Below, piece by piece: positions 34,953 through 43,284 of a DNA stretch of 64,000 nucleotides (position 1 is its first letter; each line of letters starts with the position of its first letter). The position numbers were made by a program, and so were the translations under genes. The notes beneath the pieces are model-generated. The model was not told where the DNA came from. It saw only the letters and a list, made by a program, of their open reading frames with translations, and made no database searches. Source of the stretch: VRUE01 sp963762205 (lineage in GTDB: Bacteria > Actinomycetota > Thermoleophilia > Solirubrobacterales > 70-9); assembly GCA_963762205.1 (NCBI GenBank), contig CAVXJZ010000003.1:434001-498000 (forward strand), written 5' to 3'.

Positions 34953-36056
34953 ATGGCCACCGACACCATTTCGTTTGCACGTGGCGCGCCGAGCGCCGAC
35001 ATCCTGCCCAAGGACGCCGTTCGCGAGGCGGCGGCCAAGGCGCTTGCCGAGGACTGGCAGAAGGCCCTCTCCTACGGGACCGGCATCGGCCACCCGGGCC
35101 TCTGTCATTGGGTTGCCGAGCGCCACGGGGGCCTCGAGGACGCGCAGGTGATGATCGCCAACGGCTCGCTGGAGGGCGGCGCGATGCTGTTCGAGCACCT
35201 GGTCGGCCCGGGCGACCGCGTGATCGTCGAGCAGCCGACCTACGACCGCACCCTGCTGATGCTTCAGCGCCTCGGCGTCGAGTTGGTCCCGGTCGGCCTC
35301 GAGTCCGACGGCATCGACGTGGACGGGGTCGAGGCGGCCCTCGCCGACGGGCCGGTGAAGCTCGCCCACGTGATTCCCAACTTCCACAACCCGGCGGGCT
35401 GCACCCTGTCGGCCGAGAAGCGGGTGCGCCTGGTCGAGCTCGCCGCCGAGCGCGGCTTCCTGATCTTCGAGGATGACCCCTACCGTGAGCTGCCCTTCGA
35501 GGGCGAGGCGCTGGAGACGATGCTCTCGATCGACCAGAGCGATCGCGTCATCCACGCCTCCTCGTTCTCGAAGACGGTCAGCCCGGGCGTGCGGGTCGGC
35601 TACCTCGCCGGCCCGGCCGCCGAGATCGCGGCGCTGGCGAAAAGGGCCAACGAAACGTACATCTCGCCGAACATGCTGGCCGAGGCGGTGGTCCTCGAGC
35701 TGTGCCGGTCGGGCGGCCTGGACGCCAACATCGAGTTCGTCAAGGGCGCGCTGCGCGAGCGCCGCGACGCGCTGGTCGAGGGGCTGGAAAAGCACATCCC
35801 CGAGGCCGAGTTCGTCGTTCCCGGCGGCGGCTACTTCCTCTGGCTCGACCTCGAGCAGGGCACCGACACGGCGGTCCTGCTGACCGAGGCCAAGGGCGAG
35901 GGAGTCGCCTTCGTGGCCGGCCCCGACTTCATGATCGAGGGCGGCGACAACAGCCTCCGCCTCTCCTTCGCAAGCGTCCCCCCCGAGCAGATCGGCGAGG
36001 GCGTCGCCCGCATCGCCAGGGCGCTGAGCCGGATCCGCGCCGGCTCGCCCGCCTAG
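34953..36056 (+). CDS. class I/II PLP aminotransferase (LysN/MocR-domain type)
   Basis: 367 residues. SYGTGIGHPGLCHWVAERHG near the N-terminus, IPNFHNPAGCTLSAEKR, the FEDDPYRELPF region, and HASSFSKTVSPGVRVGYLAG with the Schiff-base Lys match the 2-aminoadipate/aromatic aminotransferase group. The acceptor is probably 2-oxoglutarate; the donor cannot be named. Convergent with the DtxR gene, 16 bp apart. Confidence 0.85.
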   Translation: MATDTISFARGAPSADILPKDAVREAAAKALAEDWQKALSYGTGIGHPGLCHWVAERHGGLEDAQVMIANGSLEGGAMLFEHLVGPGDRVIVEQPTYDRTLLMLQRLGVELVPVGLESDGIDVDGVEAALADGPVKLAHVIPNFHNPAGCTLSAEKRVRLVELAAERGFLIFEDDPYRELPFEGEALETMLSIDQSDRVIHASSFSKTVSPGVRVGYLAGPAAEIAALAKRANETYISPNMLAEAVVLELCRSGGLDANIEFVKGALRERRDALVEGLEKHIPEAEFVVPGGGYFLWLDLEQGTDTAVLLTEAKGEGVAFVAGPDFMIEGGDNSLRLSFASVPPEQIGEGVARIARALSRIRAGSPA

Positions 36057-36072
36057 TGTCCTCCGCCAGGCC

Positions 36073-36780
36073 TCAGCGCCCGTAGCGGTCGCTGGAGAGG
36101 ACGAGCTGCTCGGGGATCGCCGCCCGCGGCGGCGGCGCCGGGTCGGCCCGCACCGAGACCGTCTCGGCGACGCTGCGTGAGACGCGGTGGGCGCCGTTGC
36201 CCGAGGCGATCGTCACACCGTCCTCGTCGGAGGACTCGAGCTTGCCCTCGAGCCCTGGCTCCAGGCCGGCGGCTTTGAGGTAGTGGAGAAGCTCCTCGGC
36301 CTCGTTCTCGAAGCGCAGGACGTGGACGTCGGCGCCGACCTCGACGTCGGCCAGGAGCGCCCCCTGCTCGCGCGCCCCCTCGACGATCGGGTGGCCGTGG
36401 GGGCAGGTGGTCGCGTCGCCGATCGCGACCCGCATCCGCTCCTCGAGCACGGGAGACATCGCGTGCTCGATCCGCTCGGCCTCCTCGTGCACCTCGTCCC
36501 AGGGGATGCCGAGGACGTCGGTGAGGAAGCGCTCGATCATCCGGTGCCGCTGGACGATGTGGGTCGCGTGCTCGCGGCCGGAGTCGGTGAAGGCGAGCGA
36601 CTTGTCGGAGGCGCGGCTGACGTAGCCGTCCTCGACGAGCCTGCCGATCATCTCGTGGACGGTGGGCGGCGAGAGCTGCATCGCGCGGGCGATGTTCGCC
36701 CCGGTCATCGGCAGCCCGGCCTCCTCCAGCCAGAACATGATCTCCAGGTACTCCTGCTCGGCTACGGTCGCATCGGCCAT
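36073..36780 (-). CDS. DtxR/IdeR-family metal-dependent repressor
   Basis: 235 residues. Winged helix MTGANIARAMQLSPPTVHEM (about 25-44), then the dimerisation/metal domain with HIVQRHRMIERFL, EHAMSPVLEERM and TTCPHGHPI, whose Cys and His fit the regulatory metal site. A FeoA/SH3-like C-terminal domain and a Pro/Ala tail follow. Members repress iron- or manganese-uptake and storage genes when metal is bound; ferritin at 0.7-1.2 kb is a possible target. It starts 11 bp after the HAD phosphatase stop, suggesting a shared transcript. Confidence 0.9.
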   Translation of the reverse strand: MADATVAEQEYLEIMFWLEEAGLPMTGANIARAMQLSPPTVHEMIGRLVEDGYVSRASDKSLAFTDSGREHATHIVQRHRMIERFLTDVLGIPWDEVHEEAERIEHAMSPVLEERMRVAIGDATTCPHGHPIVEGAREQGALLADVEVGADVHVLRFENEAEELLHYLKAAGLEPGLEGKLESSDEDGVTIASGNGAHRVSRSVAETVSVRADPAPPPRAAIPEQLVLSSDRYGR

Positions 36781-36791
36781 CGGCGCCGATA

Positions 36792-37607
36792 CTAGCGGCG
36801 CTCCATCAGGGTCGAGACGACCGCCTCGTAGAAGCCGTCGCCCATGCTCCCCTCGGTCACGGTCGCGTTCTCCCAGCCGGCGAGGGCGGCGCGCAAACCC
36901 GGGTCGCGCTCGGGGCCGTTGGCGACGACGAAGAAGCGGCCGACGGAGGCGGCGACCTCGAGGTCCTCCACCGAGTCGCCGACGGCGATGCAGTCCGCCG
37001 GGTCGTATCCGCGGGCGCGGGAGTGCGCGCCGACCGCGGCTCCCTTGCTGACCATCTTCGGCACCAGGTGATAGGCGTGGGTGGGCCCGTCGATCGCCGG
37101 CATCTCGCGGCCGATAGCGCCGTTGTCGAGCAGGCGCAGGTCGCCGGCGTCGTTCTCGGCGAGCAGCTCGTTGGCCTCGGCGACGTCCACCTTGCCGCGA
37201 AAGAGGTGGGAGAGGACGCGGCCGTGGTGCCAGGGGGCGTGGTACTCGAGGCGACCGTCGAAGTGCTCGAAGAGCATCCGCGGGATGCCCCGCCGCTCCA
37301 TCTGCTCGTAGACCGTGCCGCTCTCGTCGGGGACCGTCTCGCCGGTCAGCAGGGTCGTCTCGCCGTCGATCGCGAAGGCGCAGCCCGCCTCGTAGATGTA
37401 GGAGGTCTGGCCCATCAGCCGCGCCGCCTCGTGGACCTGGGGCTCGCGGCGGCCGGACATGATCACGACCTCGACGCCGGCCCGGTGGCAGGCCTCCAGC
37501 CCCCGCGACTGCGCCAGCGAGAAGCCGCCCTCGGCGTCGCGGAAGAGCGAGCTGCCCCGGCCGAGCAGGGTGCCGTCGAGGTCGGTGTAGACACAACTCA
37601 GCGCCAT
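36792..37607 (-). CDS. HAD-IIB phosphatase (mannosyl-3-phosphoglycerate phosphatase-like)
   Basis: 271 residues from ATG 37607. CVYTDLDGTLLG holds the nucleophile Asp, VVIMSGRREPQVHEAARLMG the second motif, MVSKGAAVGAHSR the Lys, and IAVGDSVEDLEVAASVG the metal-binding Asp pair. A small cap lies between the second and third motifs. This is the Cof/MPGP-type HAD-IIB layout; sugar-phosphate substrates are usual. Shares a 24-bp divergent start region with folP. Confidence 0.83.
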   Translation of the reverse strand: MALSCVYTDLDGTLLGRGSSLFRDAEGGFSLAQSRGLEACHRAGVEVVIMSGRREPQVHEAARLMGQTSYIYEAGCAFAIDGETTLLTGETVPDESGTVYEQMERRGIPRMLFEHFDGRLEYHAPWHHGRVLSHLFRGKVDVAEANELLAENDAGDLRLLDNGAIGREMPAIDGPTHAYHLVPKMVSKGAAVGAHSRARGYDPADCIAVGDSVEDLEVAASVGRFFVVANGPERDPGLRAALAGWENATVTEGSMGDGFYEAVVSTLMERR

Positions 37608-37618
37608 CTTGCGGTCGC

Positions 37619-37624
37619 TACCGT
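37619..37624 (+). promoter_or_regulatory. folP: TANNNT -10 box, leaderless folP
   Basis: TACCGT, exactly 7 nt before GTG 37632. It is part of the palindrome GCTACCGTAGC, whose other strand gives TACGGT toward the HAD gene, so the two promoters overlap. Confidence 0.5.
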
Positions 37625-37631
37625 AGCGGTC

Positions 37632-38525
37632 GTGCCCTGGCAGCTTGCCGATCGAGCCCTCGACCTGGAGCAGCCGATCGCGGCCGGGATCGTCAACGTC
37701 ACCTCCGACTCGATGTTCGAGGGTGCGCGCAGCGAGACGCCCGGGCGGGCGGTGAGGGACGGGCTGGCGATGGTCGAGGCGGGGTTCGACATGCTCGACG
37801 TCGGCGCCGTGGCAGCGAAGGCCGGGCCCCCCGTCCCCGCCGAGGAGGAGGCGGTGGCGCTGGTCCCGGCGGTAGCCGGCCTGGCGAGCTCGGGCGTGCC
37901 CGTCTCCGCCGACACCTTCTCGGTCGAGGTCGCGCGGCGGGCGCTCGCGGCGGGCGCCGTCGCCGTCAACGACATCTCCGGCGGCTGCGACGAGATGTTC
38001 GAGCTGGTCGCCGAGACGGGCTGCGGCTACGTGCTGATGCACATCGAGGGCCCCCCGCGGGCCGATCGCCCCGCGCCCGAATACGACGACGTGGTCGAGC
38101 AGCTCAGGGCCTGGTTCGGGGGGCGAGTCGAGCGCGCCCGGGAGCTGGGGGTCGGAAAGGAGCAGATCGCGATCGACCCGGGCCTCGACTTCGACCTGAC
38201 CACCGAGCAGGACCTCGAGGTCCTGCGCCGGCTCGACGAGCTGGGCGAGCTCGGCCTGCCGCTCTACGTCTCGCTCTCTCGCAAGGACTTCATCGGCGCC
38301 GTGCTGGCGGGCTCCTGGGAGGAGCGCCGGCCCGCCGGCCGGCGCGAGTGGGGGACCGTCGCGGCGGTCGCTCTCGCGGTCCGCTCCGGGGCCGACGTGC
38401 TCCGCATCCACGATCGCAGTTCGCTGCAAGCGCTGAGGGTCGCAGCTGCGATTCGGCGCCCGTCAGGCAGGGACGCAGGGCGGCCGAATGGCCCGACCAT
38501 TCGGCCGACCGAGGACGCCGCATGA
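37632..38525 (+). CDS. folP: dihydropteroate synthase-like TIM barrel
   Basis: 297 residues. Folate-pathway DHPS joins pABA to hydroxymethyl-pterin pyrophosphate. AGIVNVTSDSMFEG, VSADTFSVEVARRAL, AVNDISGG, AIDPGLDFDLT, SRKDFIGAV and LRIHD carry the pterin-site residues. The canonical loop 2 (DVGGESTRPGA) is changed to DVGAVAAKAGPPV, losing the conserved Thr-Arg that contacts pABA. It may therefore be an atypical DHPS or a FolP2-like paralogue. Its stop overlaps the helicase start. Confidence 0.83.
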   Translation: MPWQLADRALDLEQPIAAGIVNVTSDSMFEGARSETPGRAVRDGLAMVEAGFDMLDVGAVAAKAGPPVPAEEEAVALVPAVAGLASSGVPVSADTFSVEVARRALAAGAVAVNDISGGCDEMFELVAETGCGYVLMHIEGPPRADRPAPEYDDVVEQLRAWFGGRVERARELGVGKEQIAIDPGLDFDLTTEQDLEVLRRLDELGELGLPLYVSLSRKDFIGAVLAGSWEERRPAGRREWGTVAAVALAVRSGADVLRIHDRSSLQALRVAAAIRRPSGRDAGRPNGPTIRPTEDAA

Positions 38526-40801
38526 CGGGCGCCCGATCGCTGCTGGAGACGCCGTGGGCGATCGCCATCGACCCAGCCCGCCGCGACGGCCGCGTCGTCG
38601 CCGAGAGCGTCGAGGAGGAGCGCGCGGCGAGCCGGGCCGCGATGCCGGGCACGCTCGACCCCGCCCTCGTCGAGGCGCTGCGCGCGGCCGGGGTCATTCG
38701 CCTCTACTCCCACCAGCGGCGGGCGCTGGAGGCGGCCGCCTCGGCCGACCTGGTGATCACCAGCGGCACCGCCTCGGGCAAGAGCCTGGCCTTCAACCTG
38801 CCCGTCCTCGACGGCATCGCCCGCGACCCCAAGCGGCGCGCCCTCTACCTCTATCCGACCAAGGCGCTCGCCCAGGACCAGGCGCGCAAGCTCTCGGAGC
38901 TGCGCCCGCCGGGGTTGCGCGAGGCGATCTACGACGGTGACACGCCGCGCGAGGAGCGGCCGGCGATCCGCCGGCGCAGCAACCTCGTCCTCACCAATCC
39001 GGACATGCTGCACGTCGGCCTGCTCCCGAACCACAAGGGCTGGGGCGACTTCCTCGCCAACCTCGGCTGGGTCGTCGTCGACGAGGCCCACACGTATCGG
39101 GGCGTCTTCGGCTCCCACGTGGCGAACGTCCTGCGCCGCCTGCGGCGGGTCGCCCGCGCCTACGGCGCCTCACCCCGCTTCCTGCTCGCCTCGGCGACGA
39201 TCGCCAATCCGGTGGAGCTCGCCGAGGGGCTGGTCGGCACGCCCTTCGAGCTGGTCGACGACGACGGCGCGCCGCGCGCGGGGCGCGAGATCGCGGTCTG
39301 GAACCCGCCGCTGATCGACGAGGCGACCGGGACGCGGCGCTCGCCGCTCTCGGAGGCGGCGGAGCTGCTCGCCGAGCTGGTCTCGCAGGGCGTGCGGACG
39401 ATCTGCTTCCTGAAGAGCAGGCGCGGGATCGAGCTGATCCAGCGCTTTGCGGGCGAAGAGCTGAAGCGGCGGGGCAAGCCGGAGCTGGCGCGGCGGATAG
39501 CGCCCTACCGGGGCGGCTACACGCCCCAGCAGCGGCGCGAGATCGAGGCGCGGCTGGCGGCCGGCGAGCTGCTCGCCGTCGTCGCCACCGACGCGCTCGA
39601 GCTGGGGATCGACGTCGGCGAGCTCGACGCGGCGATCTGCGTCACCTTCCCCGGCACGGTCGCCAGCCTGCGGCAGATGTGGGGGCGGGCGGGGCGCCGC
39701 CGGCGGGGCCTCGCCGTCTACGTCGCCGGCCAGGACGCGCTCGACCAGTTCTTCTGCCGCCACCCGGACGAGTTCCTCGAGCGGCCGGTCGAGGCGGCGA
39801 TCCTCGACCACGAAAGCGAGCAGATCGCCGCCCGCCACCTGGTCGCCGCGGCCTACGAGCTGCCCCTCTCCGAGGAGGACGACGGGATCTTCGGACGGGG
39901 TTGGCGCGAGCGGGCGGAGCGCCTGGTGGGCGCCGGAGAGCTGCGCGGCACGCGCGGCAAGCTGCTGCCGATGCGCAGCGAGTTCGTCGCCAACCGCATC
40001 CCGCTGCGATCGGCGTCGGCCGACTCGGTTGCCGTGATCGAGCGCGAGTCGGGCGAGATGCTGGGGCTGGTCGAGGCCGAGCGGGCCTTCACCACGATTC
40101 ACCCGGGCGCCGTCTACCTGCACCTGGGTCGCTCCTACGAGGTCGAGTCGCTCGACGTCGAGGGTCGCCAGGCGGTCGTCTCCTCCTTCGACGGCGACTG
40201 GTACACGCGGCCGAAGAAGGAGACAGAGATCTACATCGAGCGGGTGCGCGAGCAGCGCACCGCCTGCGGGGTCGAGCTCAACTTCGGCGAGGTCTCGGTC
40301 AGCGAGCGGGTGATCGCCTTCCAGCGGGTCTCGATCTCCGACCAGGAGCCCTTCGACGTCGTCGCCCTCGAGCTGCCCGAGCAGCACTTCGCCACCCAGG
40401 CCCTCTGGTACGTGCTGCCGGACCGGCTCAGCGGCGGGCTGCCGCCCGACGTGCTGCTCGGCGCCCTGCACGCGACCGAGCACGGGCAGATCGCCGTCCT
40501 ACCGCTGATCGCGATGTGCGACCGCTGGGACATCGGCGGGCTCTCGACCAACGTCCACTTCCAGACCGGGCGCTCGACCATCTTCATCTACGACGGTCAC
40601 CCGGGCGGCGTCGGCATCACCCTGCGCGGCTATGAGCAGTTCGAGCGCCTGCTGGGCGACGCCGAGCGGTTGATCGCCGAGTGCCCCTGCGAGTCGGGCT
40701 GCCCGTCCTGCGTGCAGAGCCCGAAGTGCGGCAACCTCAACGAGCCCCTGCACAAGGAGGGGGCGCTGGAGCTGATGGGCCAGATGAGAGGAGCACAGTG
40801 A
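38522..40801 (+). CDS. DEAD/H helicase with DUF1998 Zn domain (MrfA/YprA-like)
   Basis: 759 residues. Walker A TSGTASGKS (80-88), DEAH at 187-190, ASATIAN (motif III), then VVATDALELGIDVGELDAAI and QMWGRAGRRRRG (motifs V and VI). The C-terminal DUF1998 region ends CPCESGCPSCVQSPKCGN, a four-Cys zinc site. B. subtilis MrfA, with this architecture, excises mitomycin C adducts with MrfB. The ATG overlaps the folP stop (ATGA), and the TGA overlaps the next GTG (GTGA), so folP, helicase and the LOG-like gene form one coupled unit. Confidence 0.92.
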   Translation: MTGARSLLETPWAIAIDPARRDGRVVAESVEEERAASRAAMPGTLDPALVEALRAAGVIRLYSHQRRALEAAASADLVITSGTASGKSLAFNLPVLDGIARDPKRRALYLYPTKALAQDQARKLSELRPPGLREAIYDGDTPREERPAIRRRSNLVLTNPDMLHVGLLPNHKGWGDFLANLGWVVVDEAHTYRGVFGSHVANVLRRLRRVARAYGASPRFLLASATIANPVELAEGLVGTPFELVDDDGAPRAGREIAVWNPPLIDEATGTRRSPLSEAAELLAELVSQGVRTICFLKSRRGIELIQRFAGEELKRRGKPELARRIAPYRGGYTPQQRREIEARLAAGELLAVVATDALELGIDVGELDAAICVTFPGTVASLRQMWGRAGRRRRGLAVYVAGQDALDQFFCRHPDEFLERPVEAAILDHESEQIAARHLVAAAYELPLSEEDDGIFGRGWRERAERLVGAGELRGTRGKLLPMRSEFVANRIPLRSASADSVAVIERESGEMLGLVEAERAFTTIHPGAVYLHLGRSYEVESLDVEGRQAVVSSFDGDWYTRPKKETEIYIERVREQRTACGVELNFGEVSVSERVIAFQRVSISDQEPFDVVALELPEQHFATQALWYVLPDRLSGGLPPDVLLGALHATEHGQIAVLPLIAMCDRWDIGGLSTNVHFQTGRSTIFIYDGHPGGVGITLRGYEQFERLLGDAERLIAECPCESGCPSCVQSPKCGNLNEPLHKEGALELMGQMRGAQ

Positions 40802-41361
40802 AGGGAGGGGATGGGGGTCGCCCTCACGAACAGCTGGGAGGTTCGGTTGACCCCCATCCCCTCCCTTCCGAGCGCGCGCGCCAAATCGCCGTCATCGGCT
40901 CCGGTCGCCTGGAGCCAGGCTCGGAGTTGGAAGCGCTGGCCGAGGAGGTCGGCGGGCTGCTGGCCGAGGCGGGGGCGACCCTGGTCTGCGGCGGCCGCGG
41001 CGGGGTGATGGAAGCGGCGGCGCGCGGAGCGGCCGCGGCGGGAGGGACGGTGATCGGCGTCCTCCCCGGGGCGTCGGCGGAGGAGGCGAATCCGCACTGC
41101 ACCCACGTGGTCGCGACGGGGATCGGCCAGGCGAGGAATCTCGCGGTGGTCGCCTCGGGCGAGGTGGCGATCGCGGTCGGCGGCGAGTGGGGGACGCTGA
41201 GCGAGATCGCGCTCGCCCGCAATCTCGGCCGCGCGGTCGTCGCCCTGCGCAGTTGGTCCGTCTCCGGCGCCGGTGAGATGGAGGGTGGCCCGGGGGTGAC
41301 ACCCGCCTCGACCGCCGAGCAGGCCGTCGCCCTGGCGCTCGCCGCGGACCGCGGGCGATAG
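40798..41361 (+). CDS. LOG-family (TIGR00725-like) Rossmann protein
   Basis: 187 residues from GTG 40798. VIGSGRLEPGSELEALAEEV, then CGGRGGVMEAAARGA and IAVGGEWGTLSEIALA match the LOG/TIGR00725 nucleotide-binding fold, related to cytokinin riboside 5'-monophosphate phosphoribohydrolases; the PGGxGTxxE loop is varied. The first 23 codons lie inside a 69-bp hairpin and look unlike the family, but no later ATG or GTG fits. Either translation starts within the hairpin or a non-canonical codon is used. Substrate unknown. Confidence 0.75.
   Translation: MKGGDGGRPHEQLGGSVDPHPLPSERARQIAVIGSGRLEPGSELEALAEEVGGLLAEAGATLVCGGRGGVMEAAARGAAAAGGTVIGVLPGASAEEANPHCTHVVATGIGQARNLAVVASGEVAIAVGGEWGTLSEIALARNLGRAVVALRSWSVSGAGEMEGGPGVTPASTAEQAVALALAADRGR
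40800..40868. repeat. 20-bp perfect inverted repeat at the LOG gene start
   Basis: Arms 40800-40819 and 40849-40868 are exact complements across a 29-nt loop. The left arm begins in the helicase stop codon and the right arm ends in codon 23 of the LOG-like frame. It could terminate the helicase transcript or control translation of the LOG-like protein. Confidence 0.8.
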
Positions 41362-41399
41362 CGGTCCTCGGCGGTCCCGGCGGTTCGCCGCGCTCGAGG

Positions 41400-43029
41400 C
41401 TATCCGGGCCGGCCTCGCCCCGGCCAGAGCCGGCGCAGGGCGAGGACCGCGAACGCGTGCGACCAGGCGAGCGGCGCGGTCGAGCGCGGCGCGCCGGTGC
41501 GCGCGTCCACCCGCTCGGGAAGCAGGCCCGCGGGGGTGGCGGCGCGGCGCAGGCTCGCCAGCAGGCGGATCGCGGCCCTGCGGTCGCGCCGGGCGGAGGC
41601 GGCGCTCCCGTCGGCACGGGCGAGGGCGGCCAGGCTCCAGGCGCTCCACGCCGTGGGGGCCGTCCAGGGATCCGCCCCGCCCCAGCTCTCGGAGGGAACG
41701 AGGCCGAAGCGCGCCGCGCCCCGGTCCGAGCGCCGCGCCTGAAGTCCTGGCCAGCGCGAGCAGGGTGCGCCGCGCCGCCGCGAAGAGCGCCGGGTGGGGG
41801 AAGGGCCGCACAGCCCACGCCGCCGCCGTGTCGAGCCCGGAGGCCGGGTCCCCCACCCGACGCACCAGCCCGCGCCCGGTCACGAACCCCCGCCACCAAC
41901 CCCGCCGACGGGCCGAAAAACGCAGTCCGGCTTCGTCTTTCTGCCCGTCGGCGTTGGCGAGGGCGTTGGCGAGGTAGTCGCCGGGGGATTTCTCCTGATA
42001 GTCGGCGCGGTTTCGCCAGTCGGCGTGACCAATCGCCGAGGCCGGCTCGGAGAGGCCGGCCTCCCGGGCCGCCACGGCCACCCAGCCGGCCGCGTCGCCC
42101 TGGGCGGCGCGGCCGGGAACCGGGTTGCCGAAGCCGTCGAAGCGGGCGGCGGCGCCGAGGTCGAGGCCGAGCAGGAAGTGGGCGATGCGTCGCGCCTCGC
42201 GCCGATAGCCCGCGGCGGCGAGCGCGACCGCGACCGCGCCGGCGTCGCGCGGCCAGACGTGGGCCCATTCGTCGCGGGCGCCGGCGGCCACGGCGCCGCT
42301 GCGGCGGTCGGTCAGCGCCCGCAGGGCCAGCAGCGAGCGCACGTACATCCCTCGCGCCCAGGCCGGGGCGCCATCACCGAGCGGCCGCACCCGCCCGGTC
42401 CAGAGCCGATCGGCGGCCGTCACGCCGCCGACGATCCGTCGCGCCCTCTCGTCGCCCAGGTGCACCCGGCCCCCGCCCCAAATCAGGTTGCGGTTGAAGG
42501 TGACCGCCGGCGAAGGGGATTCGGTCGCAGCCGGCCGCGCGGCCCCCTCGCCTCCACGCCGGCTCACACAGCCCAGCTCGTAGCCGTTTGTCGCGCACTC
42601 GATCGTGACGCGGGCGCGTCCGAACCGGGCCGTCGTGCGCAACACGTTGGTGCCCGGCACATAGCCCTGGCGGACCGAGTCGGCGTGCCAGAGCGGCAGC
42701 GGCGGCGCGCCGCCGACGGCCGCCGACGGAACGATCCCGGTGCTCGCCGGCACGGTGCCCGCCGCCTGTCGATCGTGGGGATTGTCGATCAACGCCCGCC
42801 CGGCCGGGCCCGGAGCCCGCAGGTCGGCGATGTCCCCGTAGGCGTCGACCCCGGCGGTAAGCCCGCCGGCACCGAGGACGGCGGTCGTCAGGAAGGGGGG
42901 CGGGAGCCCGGGCAGCGCCGGCGGCGTGCTCGGGTCCGACGAGGACCCCCCGGATGCGACCGCCGCCGCGAGGGCCGCCAACCCGGCCAGTGCCAGTGCT
43001 GCACGAGTCCGCGCCACGCCCGAATGCAA
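41400..43029 (-). CDS. GH15 glucoamylase-like secreted protein, one frameshift
   Basis: Starts at TTG 43029 or GTG 43017 with signal region ALALAGLAALAAAVASGG. ARDEWAHVWPRDAGAVAVAL is the catalytic-barrel signature of GH15-like (alpha/alpha)6 hydrolases. An indel near 41740 moves the frame, after which FGLVPSESWGGADPWTAPTA, RAAIRLLASLRRAATPAGLL and LAWSHAFAVLALRRLWPGRG complete the fold. Corrected length is about 543 residues. It probably hydrolyses alpha-glucosides at the cell exterior; substrate inferred from family. Confidence 0.78.
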
Positions 43030-43089
43030 TCAGCCCCTCGATCCCGCGGTCGCTAGCCTTCCCGTCTGCCGGCCCCCGAGGCCGAGCCG

Positions 43090-43162
43090 GGCGAGGTAGC
43101 TCAGTTGGTAGAGCACACGACTGAAAATCGTGGTGTCGTGGGTTCGATTCCCACCCTCGCCA
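43090..43162 (+). tRNA. tRNA-Phe(GAA)
   Basis: 73 nt, no encoded CCA. Acceptor GGCGAGG pairs with CCTCGCC; D arm GCTC/GAGC; anticodon stem CACGA/TCGTG with loop CTGAAAA, anticodon GAA; T arm GTGGG-TTCGATT-CCCAC; discriminator A. No duplicated 3' end that would mark an integrated element was seen downstream. Confidence 0.97.
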
Positions 43163-43284
43163 TCGCCCCACTGTCGGCGTTAGGACCGCGACACCCATTG
43201 GTGTAACCCCAAAAGTCACTGTCCCCCCCGCATCGGTTCTGTAACCTTTCGGGCAGGACGCAGGGGGGAAAGAGAAAAAAGAAT
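43163..43284. other. leader region of the HtaA-EEP gene
   Basis: 122 bp with no gene. It holds a small ACACC-CATT-GGTGT inverted repeat (about 43190-43203), and a purine-rich ribosome site, AGGGGGGAAAGAG, ahead of ATG 43285. No clear promoter hexamers were identified. Confidence 0.4.
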
